From the NCBI GenBank assembly GCA_022510525.1, contig JAFLTH010000014.1:1-47567 (forward strand): a stretch of 47,567 nt of DNA, given 5' to 3'. Positions 1-8,053 of this stretch are shown here, one piece after another. Every line of letters starts with the position of its first letter. The first letter of the stretch is position 1. Both the position numbers and the translations under genes were made by a program. The notes below the pieces were generated by a model that saw only the letters and a program-made list of their open reading frames with translations, was not told the origin of the DNA and did no database searches. Source of the DNA: Lachnospiraceae bacterium. GTDB lineage: Bacteria > Bacillota > Clostridia > Lachnospirales > Lachnospiraceae.

Positions 1-41
1 CGGAGTCAGAGTCCGTTGCCTTACCGTTTGGCGATAGCCCA
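1..41 (-). tRNA. tRNA-Gln(CTG), 5' half, cut by window edge
   Basis: Read on the minus strand from base 41, this begins TGGGCTA (acceptor 5' strand). It continues through a D-arm (CGCC/GGC) and an anticodon arm whose loop reads CT-CTG-AC between ACGGA and TCCG. The anticodon CTG decodes CAG glutamine codons. The variable loop, T-arm and acceptor 3' strand lie beyond the left edge. The gene has its own promoter just upstream and sits downstream of the glutamine synthetase gene. Confidence 0.9.
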
Positions 42-59
42 TCAGCGTTACAACTTGGA

Positions 60-88
60 ATTATACAGCATCTTAAATATATTTGCAA
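60..88 (-). promoter_or_regulatory. sigma-A-type promoter of tRNA-Gln
   Basis: On the minus strand a TTGCAA -35 box (83-88) is separated by exactly 17 bases from a perfect TATAAT -10 box (60-65). The tRNA 5' end follows about 18 bases further on. It lies beyond the glnN terminator, so the tRNA is probably an independent unit. Confidence 0.75.
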
Positions 89-131
89 GCCCTAAATTAA
101 ATTTTCATAAATTTTTTATAGTAAAGGTAAA

Positions 132-168
132 TTCCGTCCGCCATTAAGTATATTATTGGCGGACGGAA
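132..168 (-). terminator. terminator of glnN
   Basis: A perfect 12-bp inverted repeat (132-143 with 157-168, GC-rich TTCCGTCCGCCA arm) with a 13-base loop starts about 20 bases after the glnN stop. On the minus strand it is followed by TTTACCTTTACT, a moderate U-tract. Confidence 0.75.
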
Positions 169-188
169 GCTTGTATATTACTCAAACA

Positions 189-2300
189 CTAAATCTCAAA
201 CATCAGCTCTCCATATGTAGGAATAGGCCAGATGTTCTTATCTACGATCATCTCAAGTTCATCTGCAGGTGTACGCAGCTCTTCCATTGCCACTCTCACA
301 CTATCCTTATAGAAGAAGGCCTGCGCTTTCACATCTTCCATTGCAGAAGCCTCTGCTTCCAGCTTTTTCAACTTGGTAAGCGCCGTCTGCATAGATGCGA
401 GTTTTCCGCTTACTGTTTTAAGAAGCTCTGTCTGCATAGATGCATCTGCCCCTGCCTCTTTAACGGCATTGACGGTATCGGCAAGCGCCTTTGAATATTT
501 AACAACTGCAGGAATAATCTGTTTTCCTGCCATATCAATCATTGTCAATGCTTCAATGTTAATTGTTTTGGCATACGTTTCATAGATAATTTCTTCACGG
601 GATTCCAACTCCACTTTGGTAAAAATACCAAATTTCTCAAACAGTTTAACTGCCTTGTCGGTTGTGATTGTGCTTGCTGCCTCTATCATGGATTTGATGT
701 TTGGAAGCCCCCTCTTCTCAGCTTCGGCAACCCACTCATCAGCATAACCGTTACCGTTAAAAATTATTCTCTGATGCTTGGTCATATATTCTTTAATAAG
801 ATCATGAATTGCCATTTCAAGGTCATCCGCTTTTTCAAGTCTGTCAGCAGCCTCACAGAATGCTTCAGCAACAATTGCATTCAATGTTGTATTCGGGCTT
901 GCGATGGAATCGGAGGAGCCTACCATACGGAATTCAAATTTATTTCCGGTAAAAGCAAAGGGTGAAGTTCTGTTTCTGTCGGTAGCATCTTTCTGGAAAT
1001 CCGGAAGAGTGGAAACACCGGTCAAAAGTATACCGCCCTCTTTAACGGATGTAGCCGAACCTGTCTCAATAAGCTGGCTTACCACATCCTCAAGCTGCTC
1101 ACCAAGGAAGATTGAAATGATAGCCGGAGGTGCCTCGTTAGCTCCAAGCCTGTGGTCATTACCAACATCCGATGCCGACTGACGAAGCAAATCCGCATGG
1201 GTGTCAACGGCTTTCATAATACATGCAAGTACCAGCAGGAACTGGACATTTTCATTTGGTGTATCACCCGGGTCCAAAAGATTTACTCCGTTGTCGGTGG
1301 TAATGGACCAGTTGTTATGCTTGCCGGAACCGTTTACACCCGCATACGGTTTTTCGTGTAAAAGACATCTCATTCCATGATGCACCGCTACCCTTTTCAT
1401 GGTCTCCATAACTACCTGGTTGTGATCTACGGCAATATTTGCAGTCTCATAAATCGGGGCCAGCTCATGCTGCGCGGGAGCAACCTCGTTATGCTGTGTT
1501 TTGGCTGTAACACCGAGTTTCCAGAGTTCTTCGTTTAAGTCTTTCATAAATGCGCCTACACGCTCTCTTATGACACCGAAGTAATGATCTTCCATCTCCT
1601 GACCCTTGGGTGCCGGTGCTCCAAAAAGAGTACGTCCCGCAAACATCAAGTCGGTTCTTTTCATAAATAATTTTTCATCAACAAGGAAATATTCCTGCTC
1701 GGGTCCAACGCTTGCAACAACTTTGGTTGCACCTGTGTTGCCAAACAGACGCACAATCCTGAGTGCCTGCTGGCTCAGCGCTTCCATTGAACGCAGCAGC
1801 GGTGTCTTCTTATCCAGTGCTTCACCCGTGTATGAACAAAATGCTGTAGGAATACAAAGTATCGTACCGCAGCCGGATTCTTTTAGGAATGCCGGAGAAG
1901 TAATATCCCATGCAGTATATCCTCTTGCCTCAAAGGTAGCACGAAGACCTCCCGAAGGGAACGATGAAGCATCAGGCTCACCTTTGATCAATTCTTTTCC
2001 GGAGAATTCAGTCAGCATCTTGCCTGACTCATCCGGATGTGCAACGAAAGAATCATGCTTCTCTGCCGTAATTCCTGTAAGCGGCTGGAACCAGTGTGTA
2101 AAATGTGTTGCTCCATGCTCTACGGCCCAGTCTTTCATCGCCTTAGCGACTACATTTGCGGCATCCATAGAAAGCTCGCCGCCCTGATCCATGACCTTTA
2201 CCACTTCCTTGTAAGTGTTTTTGGGCAGACGCTCTTTCATCTTATCAAGCGTGAACAGATTCTGTCCAAAAATCTCTTCCACATTAAATACTTCGCTCAT
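189..2300 (-). CDS. glnN: glutamine synthetase type III
   Basis: The 703-residue product is a type III (GlnN) glutamine synthetase, which makes glutamine from glutamate and ammonia using ATP as a large cytoplasmic oligomer. The length is that of the type III class (about 700) and well above type I (about 450). Family-like segments include [16 protein letters not shown] near residue 118, the ATP/glutamate-site stretch around [10 protein letters not shown], and a long helical C-terminal extension. The start at 2300 (MSEVFNVEE) is chosen because a strong AAGGGAGT ribosome-binding site precedes it. An in-frame ATG at 2384 lies inside a leader terminator hairpin and is not used. The gene is monocistronic, with its own promoter and terminator. 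Confidence 0.95.
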   Translation of the reverse strand: MSEVFNVEEIFGQNLFTLDKMKERLPKNTYKEVVKVMDQGGELSMDAANVVAKAMKDWAVEHGATHFTHWFQPLTGITAEKHDSFVAHPDESGKMLTEFSGKELIKGEPDASSFPSGGLRATFEARGYTAWDITSPAFLKESGCGTILCIPTAFCSYTGEALDKKTPLLRSMEALSQQALRIVRLFGNTGATKVVASVGPEQEYFLVDEKLFMKRTDLMFAGRTLFGAPAPKGQEMEDHYFGVIRERVGAFMKDLNEELWKLGVTAKTQHNEVAPAQHELAPIYETANIAVDHNQVVMETMKRVAVHHGMRCLLHEKPYAGVNGSGKHNNWSITTDNGVNLLDPGDTPNENVQFLLVLACIMKAVDTHADLLRQSASDVGNDHRLGANEAPPAIISIFLGEQLEDVVSQLIETGSATSVKEGGILLTGVSTLPDFQKDATDRNRTSPFAFTGNKFEFRMVGSSDSIASPNTTLNAIVAEAFCEAADRLEKADDLEMAIHDLIKEYMTKHQRIIFNGNGYADEWVAEAEKRGLPNIKSMIEAASTITTDKAVKLFEKFGIFTKVELESREEIIYETYAKTINIEALTMIDMAGKQIIPAVVKYSKALADTVNAVKEAGADASMQTELLKTVSGKLASMQTALTKLKKLEAEASAMEDVKAQAFFYKDSVRVAMEELRTPADELEMIVDKNIWPIPTYGELMFEI

Positions 2301-2350
2301 AATAAATACTCCCTTCCCTTTTTCAGGATATCCGAACAAGTCCCATATAG

Positions 2351-2379
2351 TAAAAAAATGCCCCAAAAAACCTTTTGGG
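2351..2379 (-). terminator. leader terminator-like hairpin upstream of glnN
   Basis: On the minus strand CCCAAAA-GG-TTTTTTGGGG forms a hairpin (2361-2379), followed by GCA and seven consecutive Ts (2352-2358). It sits between the glnN promoter and its start codon. An intrinsic terminator there implies attenuation or antitermination control. The function is inferred. Confidence 0.6.
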
Positions 2380-2382
2380 AAC

Positions 2383-2431
2383 ATCTTCGTTCAAGATACC
2401 TTATAATCTTACAATGAAGTCTGCTGACTTC
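2383..2431 (-). promoter_or_regulatory. possible antiterminator/switch region in the glnN leader
   Basis: Minus-strand order from the 5' end: a perfect hairpin GAAGTC-AGCA-GACTTC (2416-2431), then AAGAT... (2406-2410), ATCTT (2393-2397) and a second AAGAT (2383-2387). ATCTT can pair with either AAGAT copy, so two mutually exclusive folds are possible just ahead of the terminator hairpin. It is not a clear match to a named riboswitch. The loops do not fit the ANTAR-type A-x-x-G hexaloop rule well. Confidence 0.4.
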
Positions 2432-2441
2432 TTCTTTTATT

Positions 2442-2470
2442 AAAATACTATTAATTTCTAAAAATTGCAA
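2442..2470 (-). promoter_or_regulatory. glnN promoter
   Basis: On the minus strand TTGCAA (2465-2470), a 17-base spacer and TATTTT (2442-2447). The expected transcript start near 2435 would place the first leader hairpin right at the RNA 5' end. The -35 hexamer is identical to that of the neighbouring tRNA-Gln promoter. Confidence 0.55.
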
Positions 2471-2488
2471 TACCTTAATTAAAATTTT

Positions 2489-3715
2489 TTAAAAATTTTT
2501 TACACGAAGGATATCATATTGCTCCGGAGACTGTGAGAGTTTCACGTCTATGATCTGTTTGGAATGCGGACAGCTTTCCAATTCTTTACCCGCTTCATCA
2601 TACATAGCAAGCACCTTGACCGGAATATTACTTCCGTCAGGTTTCATAATTTCTATTTCATCTCCTACGCAGAATTTATTGCGCTGCTCAAATCGAGCGC
2701 ATCCTGTATCATCAACCGAATCAATTATGCCCAGATAAATGTATTCGTTTATATATGTATTATTGTCGTAAATTTGTGTATTTTCATCCGGTTTGTCGTA
2801 ATAAAATCCGGTGGTAAACTGCCTGTAAGTACATTTTGCTATCTCTTCCTGATACCATGACATATTAGAGCGATACTTCTCTTCGGATTCTAAGTAATCA
2901 TCTATCGCCCTCCGGTAAGTGCGGGCAACGGTTGCCACATACAGCGCGGTTTTCATCCTGCCTTCTATCTTGAAACTGTCTATCCCTGCATCTATAAGAT
3001 CCGGAATATGCTCTATCATACATAAATCTTTGGAATTGAAAATATAAGTTCCTCTTTCATTTTCATAGACAGGAAGATATTCTCCCGGTCTTTTTTCCTC
3101 CATCACAGCATATTTCCATCGGCAGGGATGGGTACAGGCACCCTGATTGGCATCTCTTCCCGTAAAATAACTGCTGAGCAGACACCGTCCGGAATAAGAA
3201 ATACACATTGCCCCATGTATAAAACTTTCAATTTCCAGATCCTTCGGTATATTTTTTCTGATTTCTTTAATCTCACTCAGGGAAAGCTCTCTTGCAGATA
3301 CAACCCTCTTAGCGCCCTGCTCGTACCAGAACTTATAAGTCATATAATTGGTATTATTGGCCTGCGTGGAAATATGGATATCAATCTCCGGGCAGATTTC
3401 CCTTGCCAGAATGAACATTCCGGGGTCGGCAATAATAAGCGCATCGGGCTTCATACTTTTCAACTCATGAAAATATTCCCGTGCGCCATCCAGATCATTA
3501 TTATGAGCTAAAATATTGGCTGTCACATGGACATGCACACCGTGTTCATGGGCAAAAGCAATTCCTTCTTCCATCTCCGCTTTGGTAAAATTCTTTGCCT
3601 TAGCCCGCAGACCGAAAGCCTCTCCGCCAATATATACGGCATCCGCCCCAAATATTACCGCAGTCTTTAATACCTCCAGACTGCTTGCCGGAACCAGCAA
3701 CTCAGGTTTTTTCAT
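2489..3715 (-). CDS. trhP: U32-family tRNA hydroxylation protein (TrhP type)
   Basis: This 408-residue protein belongs to the U32 'peptidase' family, represented by YegQ (E. coli) and YrrN/YrrO (B. subtilis). Members of that branch are now linked to prephenate-dependent 5-hydroxylation of U34 in tRNA. The N-terminal TIM-barrel start ELLVPASSLEVLKTAV.. GADAVYIGG and the cysteine-containing signature around HGAMCISYSGRCLLSSY (about residue 165-185) are visible. The start at 3715 is chosen because GGAG sits 6 bases upstream and one base separates it from the trmR stop; an ATG at 3727 is an alternative. Its position right after a TrmR-type methyltransferase supports the tRNA role over proteolysis. 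B. subtilis has two paralogues here; this window has one. Confidence 0.85.
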   Translation of the reverse strand: MKKPELLVPASSLEVLKTAVIFGADAVYIGGEAFGLRAKAKNFTKAEMEEGIAFAHEHGVHVHVTANILAHNNDLDGAREYFHELKSMKPDALIIADPGMFILAREICPEIDIHISTQANNTNYMTYKFWYEQGAKRVVSARELSLSEIKEIRKNIPKDLEIESFIHGAMCISYSGRCLLSSYFTGRDANQGACTHPCRWKYAVMEEKRPGEYLPVYENERGTYIFNSKDLCMIEHIPDLIDAGIDSFKIEGRMKTALYVATVARTYRRAIDDYLESEEKYRSNMSWYQEEIAKCTYRQFTTGFYYDKPDENTQIYDNNTYINEYIYLGIIDSVDDTGCARFEQRNKFCVGDEIEIMKPDGSNIPVKVLAMYDEAGKELESCPHSKQIIDVKLSQSPEQYDILRVKNF

Positions 3716-3716
3716 C

Positions 3717-4370
3717 TTAATCTCCATGCCTTTCTTTCACACTTAAGGTCACCCCGTCTCCTATCGGCAGTATTACCGTAGCGAGATTAGGATGATGCTT
3801 AAGCTCATACAAATAATCTCTCATACGCGTATGTATGGTGCGATTTCTTCTCGTCACCGCATAGCGCGACTGAATGATTTCTCCATCCTGTAACACATTA
3901 TCCGATAAAAGTATGCCGCCTTCCGGCATCAGCCGCAGTACCTCGGGCAGAAAATTAATATACTGTCCCTTCGCCGCATCCATAAATATAAAATCATATT
4001 CCCCGTCAAGAGTTTTTAAAATTTCATCTGCATCACCTTCCAACAAAGTGATTCTGTCCTCTTTTCCGGCGCGCTTAAAATTTTCTCTTGCTATCGGAAT
4101 CCTTTTTTCATACTTCTCTATGGTTGTAATCCTACATCCTTCCGGAGCATATTCACTCATAAGTAATGCGGAAAAACCAATGGCACATCCGACTTCAAGA
4201 ATAGATACAGGCCTTTTCATTGCCATAAGAAATTTAATCAGGCTTTGAGTCTCGGTTCGTATTATCGGCACATTGGTTTTCTTTGCTTCTTTCTCTATTT
4301 CATCTAAAAAAGGTGTGTTGCCTGAATCAAGGGAATTGATAAATGCCACCGTACGCTCATCAACTATCAT
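3717..4370 (-). CDS. trmR: tRNA 5-hydroxyuridine O-methyltransferase (YrrM/TrmR type)
   Basis: A 217-residue class I SAM-dependent O-methyltransferase with motif I ILEVGCAIGFSALLMS, an acidic EKYEKR loop after strand 2, and the FIFMDAAKGQY metal/SAM-binding segment typical of the COMT-like YrrM family. TrmR converts 5-hydroxyuridine at tRNA wobble position 34 to 5-methoxyuridine; the substrate-making TrhP is the next gene. The start at 4370 (MIVDERT) is preferred because GGAGGAAG lies just upstream, inside what would be the first codons of an ATG at 4385. It overlaps the upstream mltG-like gene by 11 bases, indicating translational coupling. Confidence 0.88.
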   Translation of the reverse strand: MIVDERTVAFINSLDSGNTPFLDEIEKEAKKTNVPIIRTETQSLIKFLMAMKRPVSILEVGCAIGFSALLMSEYAPEGCRITTIEKYEKRIPIARENFKRAGKEDRITLLEGDADEILKTLDGEYDFIFMDAAKGQYINFLPEVLRLMPEGGILLSDNVLQDGEIIQSRYAVTRRNRTIHTRMRDYLYELKHHPNLATVILPIGDGVTLSVKERHGD

Positions 4371-4752
4371 CCTCTTCCTCCGCATCCTCCGGTTCCGTTG
4401 CCATAATTTCCAGCATTTCTTCCGTACTCATGGAAGTATTCAGGTCATAGATACCCGGTACTATCTTACCATGATATTCAGAAAGAAGTTCCTGCACAAT
4501 AAACAATCTGGCATCACGAATCAGCCCTTTTTCCTCCAGAGTATTTCCAATATCCTTTGCAGAATCACTCTCTCTGATAAAGATACTTATTGTCCTGCCC
4601 TCACCCACTGTCATTGGCTCTTCCGCAAATACCCGGTATCCGTAATCATATGCCTTGACCGCTGCATCATATATAAACATAATCAGAAAAACAGCAACTA
4701 CAATTTTGATGACAGTTTCAAATATTGAAAATACCAACTGCTTTACATCCAT
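4360..4752 (-). CDS. short MltG-like membrane protein without catalytic domain
   Basis: A 130-residue protein with one N-terminal membrane segment (about residues 15-38, IVVAVFLIMFIYDAAV). It continues with the LysM-like N-terminal part of the MltG/YceG family: ISIFIRESDSAKDIGNTLEE, then KIVPGIYDLN and SMSTEEMLEIM. Full MltG is about 340-380 residues and carries a C-terminal endolytic transglycosylase domain with a catalytic Glu. Here the protein ends in an acidic tail (EPEDAEEEDDS) straight after the LysM-like part. trmR starts inside its 3' end, so the gene is complete as read rather than interrupted. The start at 4752 has GGGGAGGAGG six bases upstream; an ATG at 4779 precedes that site. 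The slot matches mltG (yrrL) in the B. subtilis order. It probably acts at the membrane in cell-wall growth without enzyme activity. Confidence 0.75.
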   Translation of the reverse strand: MDVKQLVFSIFETVIKIVVAVFLIMFIYDAAVKAYDYGYRVFAEEPMTVGEGRTISIFIRESDSAKDIGNTLEEKGLIRDARLFIVQELLSEYHGKIVPGIYDLNTSMSTEEMLEIMATEPEDAEEEDDS

Positions 4753-4787
4753 CCAATTCCTCCTCCCCGAATCCTTCATTCAGGGTT

Positions 4788-5120
4788 TTATTCAAAATCA
4801 AGTTCCGTCATTAACCGACCGTTTATTTCCTGTATCATACGACAGAACGCCAGTTCGGCTCTTAGAAAATCATCCACCAAAGGATCCTCCCGAAATTTTT
4901 CATATTCCCTTTCAAATGCATCCAGCTTATCCAGAAGTTCATCCGCCTGCGTTCCGGATTGAAGCGCAAAGTTCTGCTGCCTGTACTCCTTTACTCTTGC
5001 AAATAACTCAGGATGTCTTTTCAGCTTTTCTTTCTGCAGATTGTACTCTATAAAAGTATTTGATTTCTTGATTTCCTCAACAAACTTCCCTGTCGCTTCC
5101 AATACAACTTGATCTATCAT
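4788..5120 (-). CDS. YlbF/YmcA family regulator
   Basis: A 110-residue, almost all-helical protein of the YlbF/YmcA (Com_YlbF) family, recognised by the charged N-terminal helix, the LKRHPELFARVKEYRQQNF segment and the central YEKFREDPLVDDFLRAE motif. In B. subtilis YlbF, YmcA and YaaT form an Fe-S complex that acts on RNase Y-dependent mRNA maturation and on sporulation/biofilm/competence decisions. It is encoded 27 bases downstream of the RNase J gene, which fits an RNA-processing role, but that partnership is inferred. Only one start codon is available, with AAGGAG about 14 bases upstream, a long spacing. Confidence 0.8.
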   Translation of the reverse strand: MIDQVVLEATGKFVEEIKKSNTFIEYNLQKEKLKRHPELFARVKEYRQQNFALQSGTQADELLDKLDAFEREYEKFREDPLVDDFLRAELAFCRMIQEINGRLMTELDFE

Positions 5121-5147
5121 ACCGACTTTGTTTTCTCCTTATCGTAA

Positions 5148-6821
5148 TTAAACCTCCATAATTATAGGAAGTATCATAGGCCGCCTCTGCGTCTTCTTCC
5201 ATACAAAATCGCCCAGTACATCTTTAATTGTGGATTTAAGTTTGCCCCAATCGGTCTGACCTTTGCTTAAGCAGCCTTCTACCGCCTCATCAACCAGATG
5301 TCTGGCCTCATCAAGCAGTTCGTCCGATTCTCTGACATAAACAAATCCTCTTGAAACTATATCGGGTCCTGATACAAGCTGGCTATTATATGAGTCAAGT
5401 GCCATAACCACTATTATGATTCCATCCTCAGCCAGATGCTGGCGGTCTCTCAAGACAACATTTCCAACATCACCTACTCCAAGGCCATCCACAAGAATTG
5501 CGCCTACCGGAACTTTACCTGTTACTTCGGCATGTTCTTCATTTATTTCAAGTACATCTCCCGAATGCAGTATGAAAATATCTTCTTTATCTATACCAAG
5601 CTCACGGGCGATTTTAGCCTGCGCTTTCAGATGCTTGTATTCACCATGTACCGGAATCGCATACTTGGGATGTAACAGTGTATAGAGCAGCTTAATCTCT
5701 TCCTGACAGGCATGTCCCGAAACATGAACATCCTGAAAAATCACATCCGCTCCCTGCATCAAAAGTTCATTTATAACGTTCGTAACAGCCTTCTCATTAC
5801 CGGGTATCGGATTGGACGAAAAGATAACGGTATCTCCCGGTACAATCGAAATTTTTCTATGCATACCGCTTGCCATACGACTAAGCGCAGCCATACTTTC
5901 ACCCTGACTTCCGGTAGTGATTATAACCGTTTTCTCATTCGGATAATTCTTAAGCAGTTCTATATCCACCAGTGTCTGGTCGGGAATATTGAGATAACCC
6001 AGTGTAGATGCCGTCTCTATTATGTTGACCATACTCCGGCCTTCCACAACTACTTTTCTTCCGAATTTGTAAGCAGAGTTAATAATCTGCTGTACCCTGT
6101 CTACATTAGATGCAAAGGTCGCAATAATGATCCTGGTATCTCTATGTTCGGAAAAAAGGCTGTCAAAAGTCTTACCCACCGTTTTCTCGGAAGGAGTAAA
6201 TCCCGGCCGCTCCGCATTGGTACTGTCACACATAAGGGCAAGTACGCCTTTTTTTCCAATTTCCGCAAAACGCTGTAAATCTATGGAATCTCCAAATACC
6301 GGTGTATAGTCTACTTTAAAGTCTCCGGTATGCACAACAACACCTGCTCTGGAATAAATGGCAAGCGCCGCCGCATCTGCTATACTGTGATTGGTCTTGA
6401 TAAATTCAATCCTAAACTGTCCCAGATTAATAGACTGTCCGAATTTAACAACTTTACGTTTTGTATGATTTATAAGTTCGTGCTCTTTTAACTTGTTTTC
6501 AATGATGCCCATAGTAAGTTTCGTAGCATATACCGGCACATTGATTTCTTTTAATACATAGGGCAGCGCTCCGATATGATCTTCATGCCCATGTGTAATG
6601 ATAAATCCTTTGACTTTATCAATATTATCTTTCAAATAAGTAATATCCGGAATTACTAAATCAATTCCAAGCATTCCGTCCTCCGGAAAGGACAGACCGC
6701 AGTCCACAACAATAATACTGTCCTCGTACTCAAAGGCAGTAATATTGAGTCCAATCTGCTCCAGACCTCCCAATGGAATAATCTTCAGTCTTGAAGCATT
6801 TTCCTGTTCAATTTTCTTCAA
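5148..6821 (-). CDS. rnj: ribonuclease J
   Basis: A 557-residue metallo-beta-lactamase/beta-CASP nuclease with endonuclease and 5'-exonuclease activity on mRNA and rRNA precursors. Visible features are the Zn-binding motif ITHGHEDHIGALPY (about residues 76-89), the VVHTGDFKVD segment, MCDSTNAERPG, the beta-CASP region with TGSQGESMAALSRMA, DVHVSGHACQEE and PVHGEYKHLKA, and the C-terminal domain. The start is a TTG at 6821, supported by GGAGG eight bases upstream. The length matches RNase J1/J2 (about 555). A single copy is seen here, so J1 versus J2 is not assigned. Confidence 0.95.
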   Translation of the reverse strand: MKKIEQENASRLKIIPLGGLEQIGLNITAFEYEDSIIVVDCGLSFPEDGMLGIDLVIPDITYLKDNIDKVKGFIITHGHEDHIGALPYVLKEINVPVYATKLTMGIIENKLKEHELINHTKRKVVKFGQSINLGQFRIEFIKTNHSIADAAALAIYSRAGVVVHTGDFKVDYTPVFGDSIDLQRFAEIGKKGVLALMCDSTNAERPGFTPSEKTVGKTFDSLFSEHRDTRIIIATFASNVDRVQQIINSAYKFGRKVVVEGRSMVNIIETASTLGYLNIPDQTLVDIELLKNYPNEKTVIITTGSQGESMAALSRMASGMHRKISIVPGDTVIFSSNPIPGNEKAVTNVINELLMQGADVIFQDVHVSGHACQEEIKLLYTLLHPKYAIPVHGEYKHLKAQAKIARELGIDKEDIFILHSGDVLEINEEHAEVTGKVPVGAILVDGLGVGDVGNVVLRDRQHLAEDGIIIVVMALDSYNSQLVSGPDIVSRGFVYVRESDELLDEARHLVDEAVEGCLSKGQTDWGKLKSTIKDVLGDFVWKKTQRRPMILPIIMEV

Positions 6822-6877
6822 TCAATTTTCCTCCACATTCATTGTTATCTTTATAAGTGCCCCGCCGCACAAAAAAA

Positions 6878-7144
6878 TTAAGACAAATCAACATCTTCCA
6901 ACATATTACCGAACACTGTTGCAACCGCTTTAAGCTCCTCGTCGTCTTCTACGATTTCATACAGTGCATCATCTTCAGCAGGATTTGAAATGTCCTTTAA
7001 AATCAATGCATCTCCGTCATCATCTTCCGTATCTGTTACCAGAATATAGTCTATACCTCCTATTCTGGTCTGCTCCAGTACATAGAATTCCACCGGCTCT
7101 CCGCTCTCCGGCATAAACAATATTTTCTCCAACCTAATAACCAT
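6878..7144 (-). CDS. DUF1292 protein (YrzB family)
   Basis: A small, very acidic 88-residue protein of the DUF1292 family: short beta-strand N-terminus (EPVEFYVLEQTRIGGIDYILVTD) and acidic DDDGDALILKD..EDDALYEIVEDDEEL. Its place directly after ruvX and ireB is the conserved Firmicutes order (yrzL–yrrK–yrzB). The function is unknown. Confidence 0.85.
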   Translation of the reverse strand: MVIRLEKILFMPESGEPVEFYVLEQTRIGGIDYILVTDTEDDDGDALILKDISNPAEDDALYEIVEDDEELKAVATVFGNMLEDVDLS

Positions 7145-7180
7145 GCCTTTCTCTAAGCTCGCAGTATCGGTAATTCAGGC

Positions 7181-7615
7181 TTAACCGTTTTCCTTATTAG
7201 AACGATAATCCAGATATCCCTGCAAAATAAGTACAGCCGCTATCTTGTCCACATATTCTTTTCGTTTTTCACGTCTGATACCGGTTTCTATCATTGTCTT
7301 ATCCGCTGCAACCGTTGTCAGTCGTTCATCCCACATGACCACAGGAAGTCCCGTCCTGCGCTCCAGTTTCTCCTGAAACTCCAGAGAAAGCTGAGCCCTT
7401 TCACCTATGGTATCATTCATATTCTTGGGCAGACCAAGAACAATTTCTCCCACCTCGTATTCAGTGATAAGTTCTTCAATACGTGCCAGTGTCCGCCGTA
7501 ATTTATTCTCTTCTTTTCTTCTGATAATCTCAATACCCTGTGCCGTAATCAGAAGAGGGTCACTGATAGCAACTCCTACCGTCTTTGACCCAAAGTCCAA
7601 ACCCATGATCCTCAT
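7181..7615 (-). CDS. ruvX: YqgF/RuvX family putative pre-16S rRNA nuclease / Holliday junction resolvase
   Basis: A 144-residue RNase H-fold protein. It opens with the acidic motif [16 protein letters not shown], has [20 protein letters not shown] in the middle, and the [11 protein letters not shown] segment with conserved acidic residues. YqgF is implicated in 16S rRNA 5'-end maturation in E. coli and annotated as a Holliday junction resolvase by fold. It lies 13 bases after ireB in the standard operon. The ATG at 7615 is used; an ATG three codons inside is possible. Confidence 0.92.
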   Translation of the reverse strand: MRIMGLDFGSKTVGVAISDPLLITAQGIEIIRRKEENKLRRTLARIEELITEYEVGEIVLGLPKNMNDTIGERAQLSLEFQEKLERRTGLPVVMWDERLTTVAADKTMIETGIRREKRKEYVDKIAAVLILQGYLDYRSNKENG

Positions 7616-7628
7616 AATCCGTATCTTT

Positions 7629-7892
7629 CTATTTGCTTATTGAATTCTTGATATACTCTTTAAGCATCTCTTCTACCAGCTCATCACGATCCACTTTCAT
7701 AATAAGGCTTCTTGCACTTTTATGGCTGGTAATATAAGTAGGGTCTCCGGACATAATATATCCCACGATCTGATTAACAGGGTTATAGCCTTTTTCAGTC
7801 AGTGCTTCATAGACCGTAGACAATACGATTTTGACACCTGTCTCCGGCTCCGTTTCTACTTTAAAAAATTGTGTATTTCCCAAATCACTCAT
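7629..7892 (-). CDS. ireB: IreB family regulatory phosphoprotein (UPF0297)
   Basis: An 87-residue protein matching the UPF0297/IreB family, including [25 protein letters not shown] and [13 protein letters not shown]. In Enterococcus faecalis IreB is the threonine-phosphorylated substrate of the PASTA kinase IreK and affects cephalosporin tolerance and peptidoglycan precursor synthesis. It is first in the operon ending at trhP, with a promoter about 70 bases upstream and AAAGGGG as the ribosome-binding site. Confidence 0.93.
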   Translation of the reverse strand: MSDLGNTQFFKVETEPETGVKIVLSTVYEALTEKGYNPVNQIVGYIMSGDPTYITSHKSARSLIMKVDRDELVEEMLKEYIKNSISK

Positions 7893-7962
7893 GTATGATA
7901 TACCCCTTTCTCAAAAGTTGAAAGAGTCTGCTTGGTTTAAATATAGTTACTCCATTATAGAT

Positions 7963-7991
7963 ATAATACTCTATCCGAAAATAAAATTCAA
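7963..7991 (-). promoter_or_regulatory. promoter of the ireB–trhP operon
   Basis: On the minus strand TTGAAT (7986-7991), a 17-base spacer and TATTAT (7963-7968). It lies between mtaB and ireB and would drive the run of eight closely spaced genes down to 2489. Confidence 0.6.
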
Positions 7992-8053
7992 TGTTTCATT
8001 TTAAATATAGAGGTAAAATATTCCATTTTCGGCATATTGCAAACTTTGTTAAG

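Noticed and set aside
2301..2384. 28-residue N-terminal extension of glnN from an ATG at 2384
   Set aside because: The extension is encoded by the terminator-like leader hairpin and its T-run; a strong ribosome-binding site precedes the ATG at 2300, and the longer form does not match family starts.
2489..3715. U32 protein as a secreted collagenase/peptidase
   Set aside because: No signal peptide; the operon with trmR matches the tRNA hydroxylation branch of the family.
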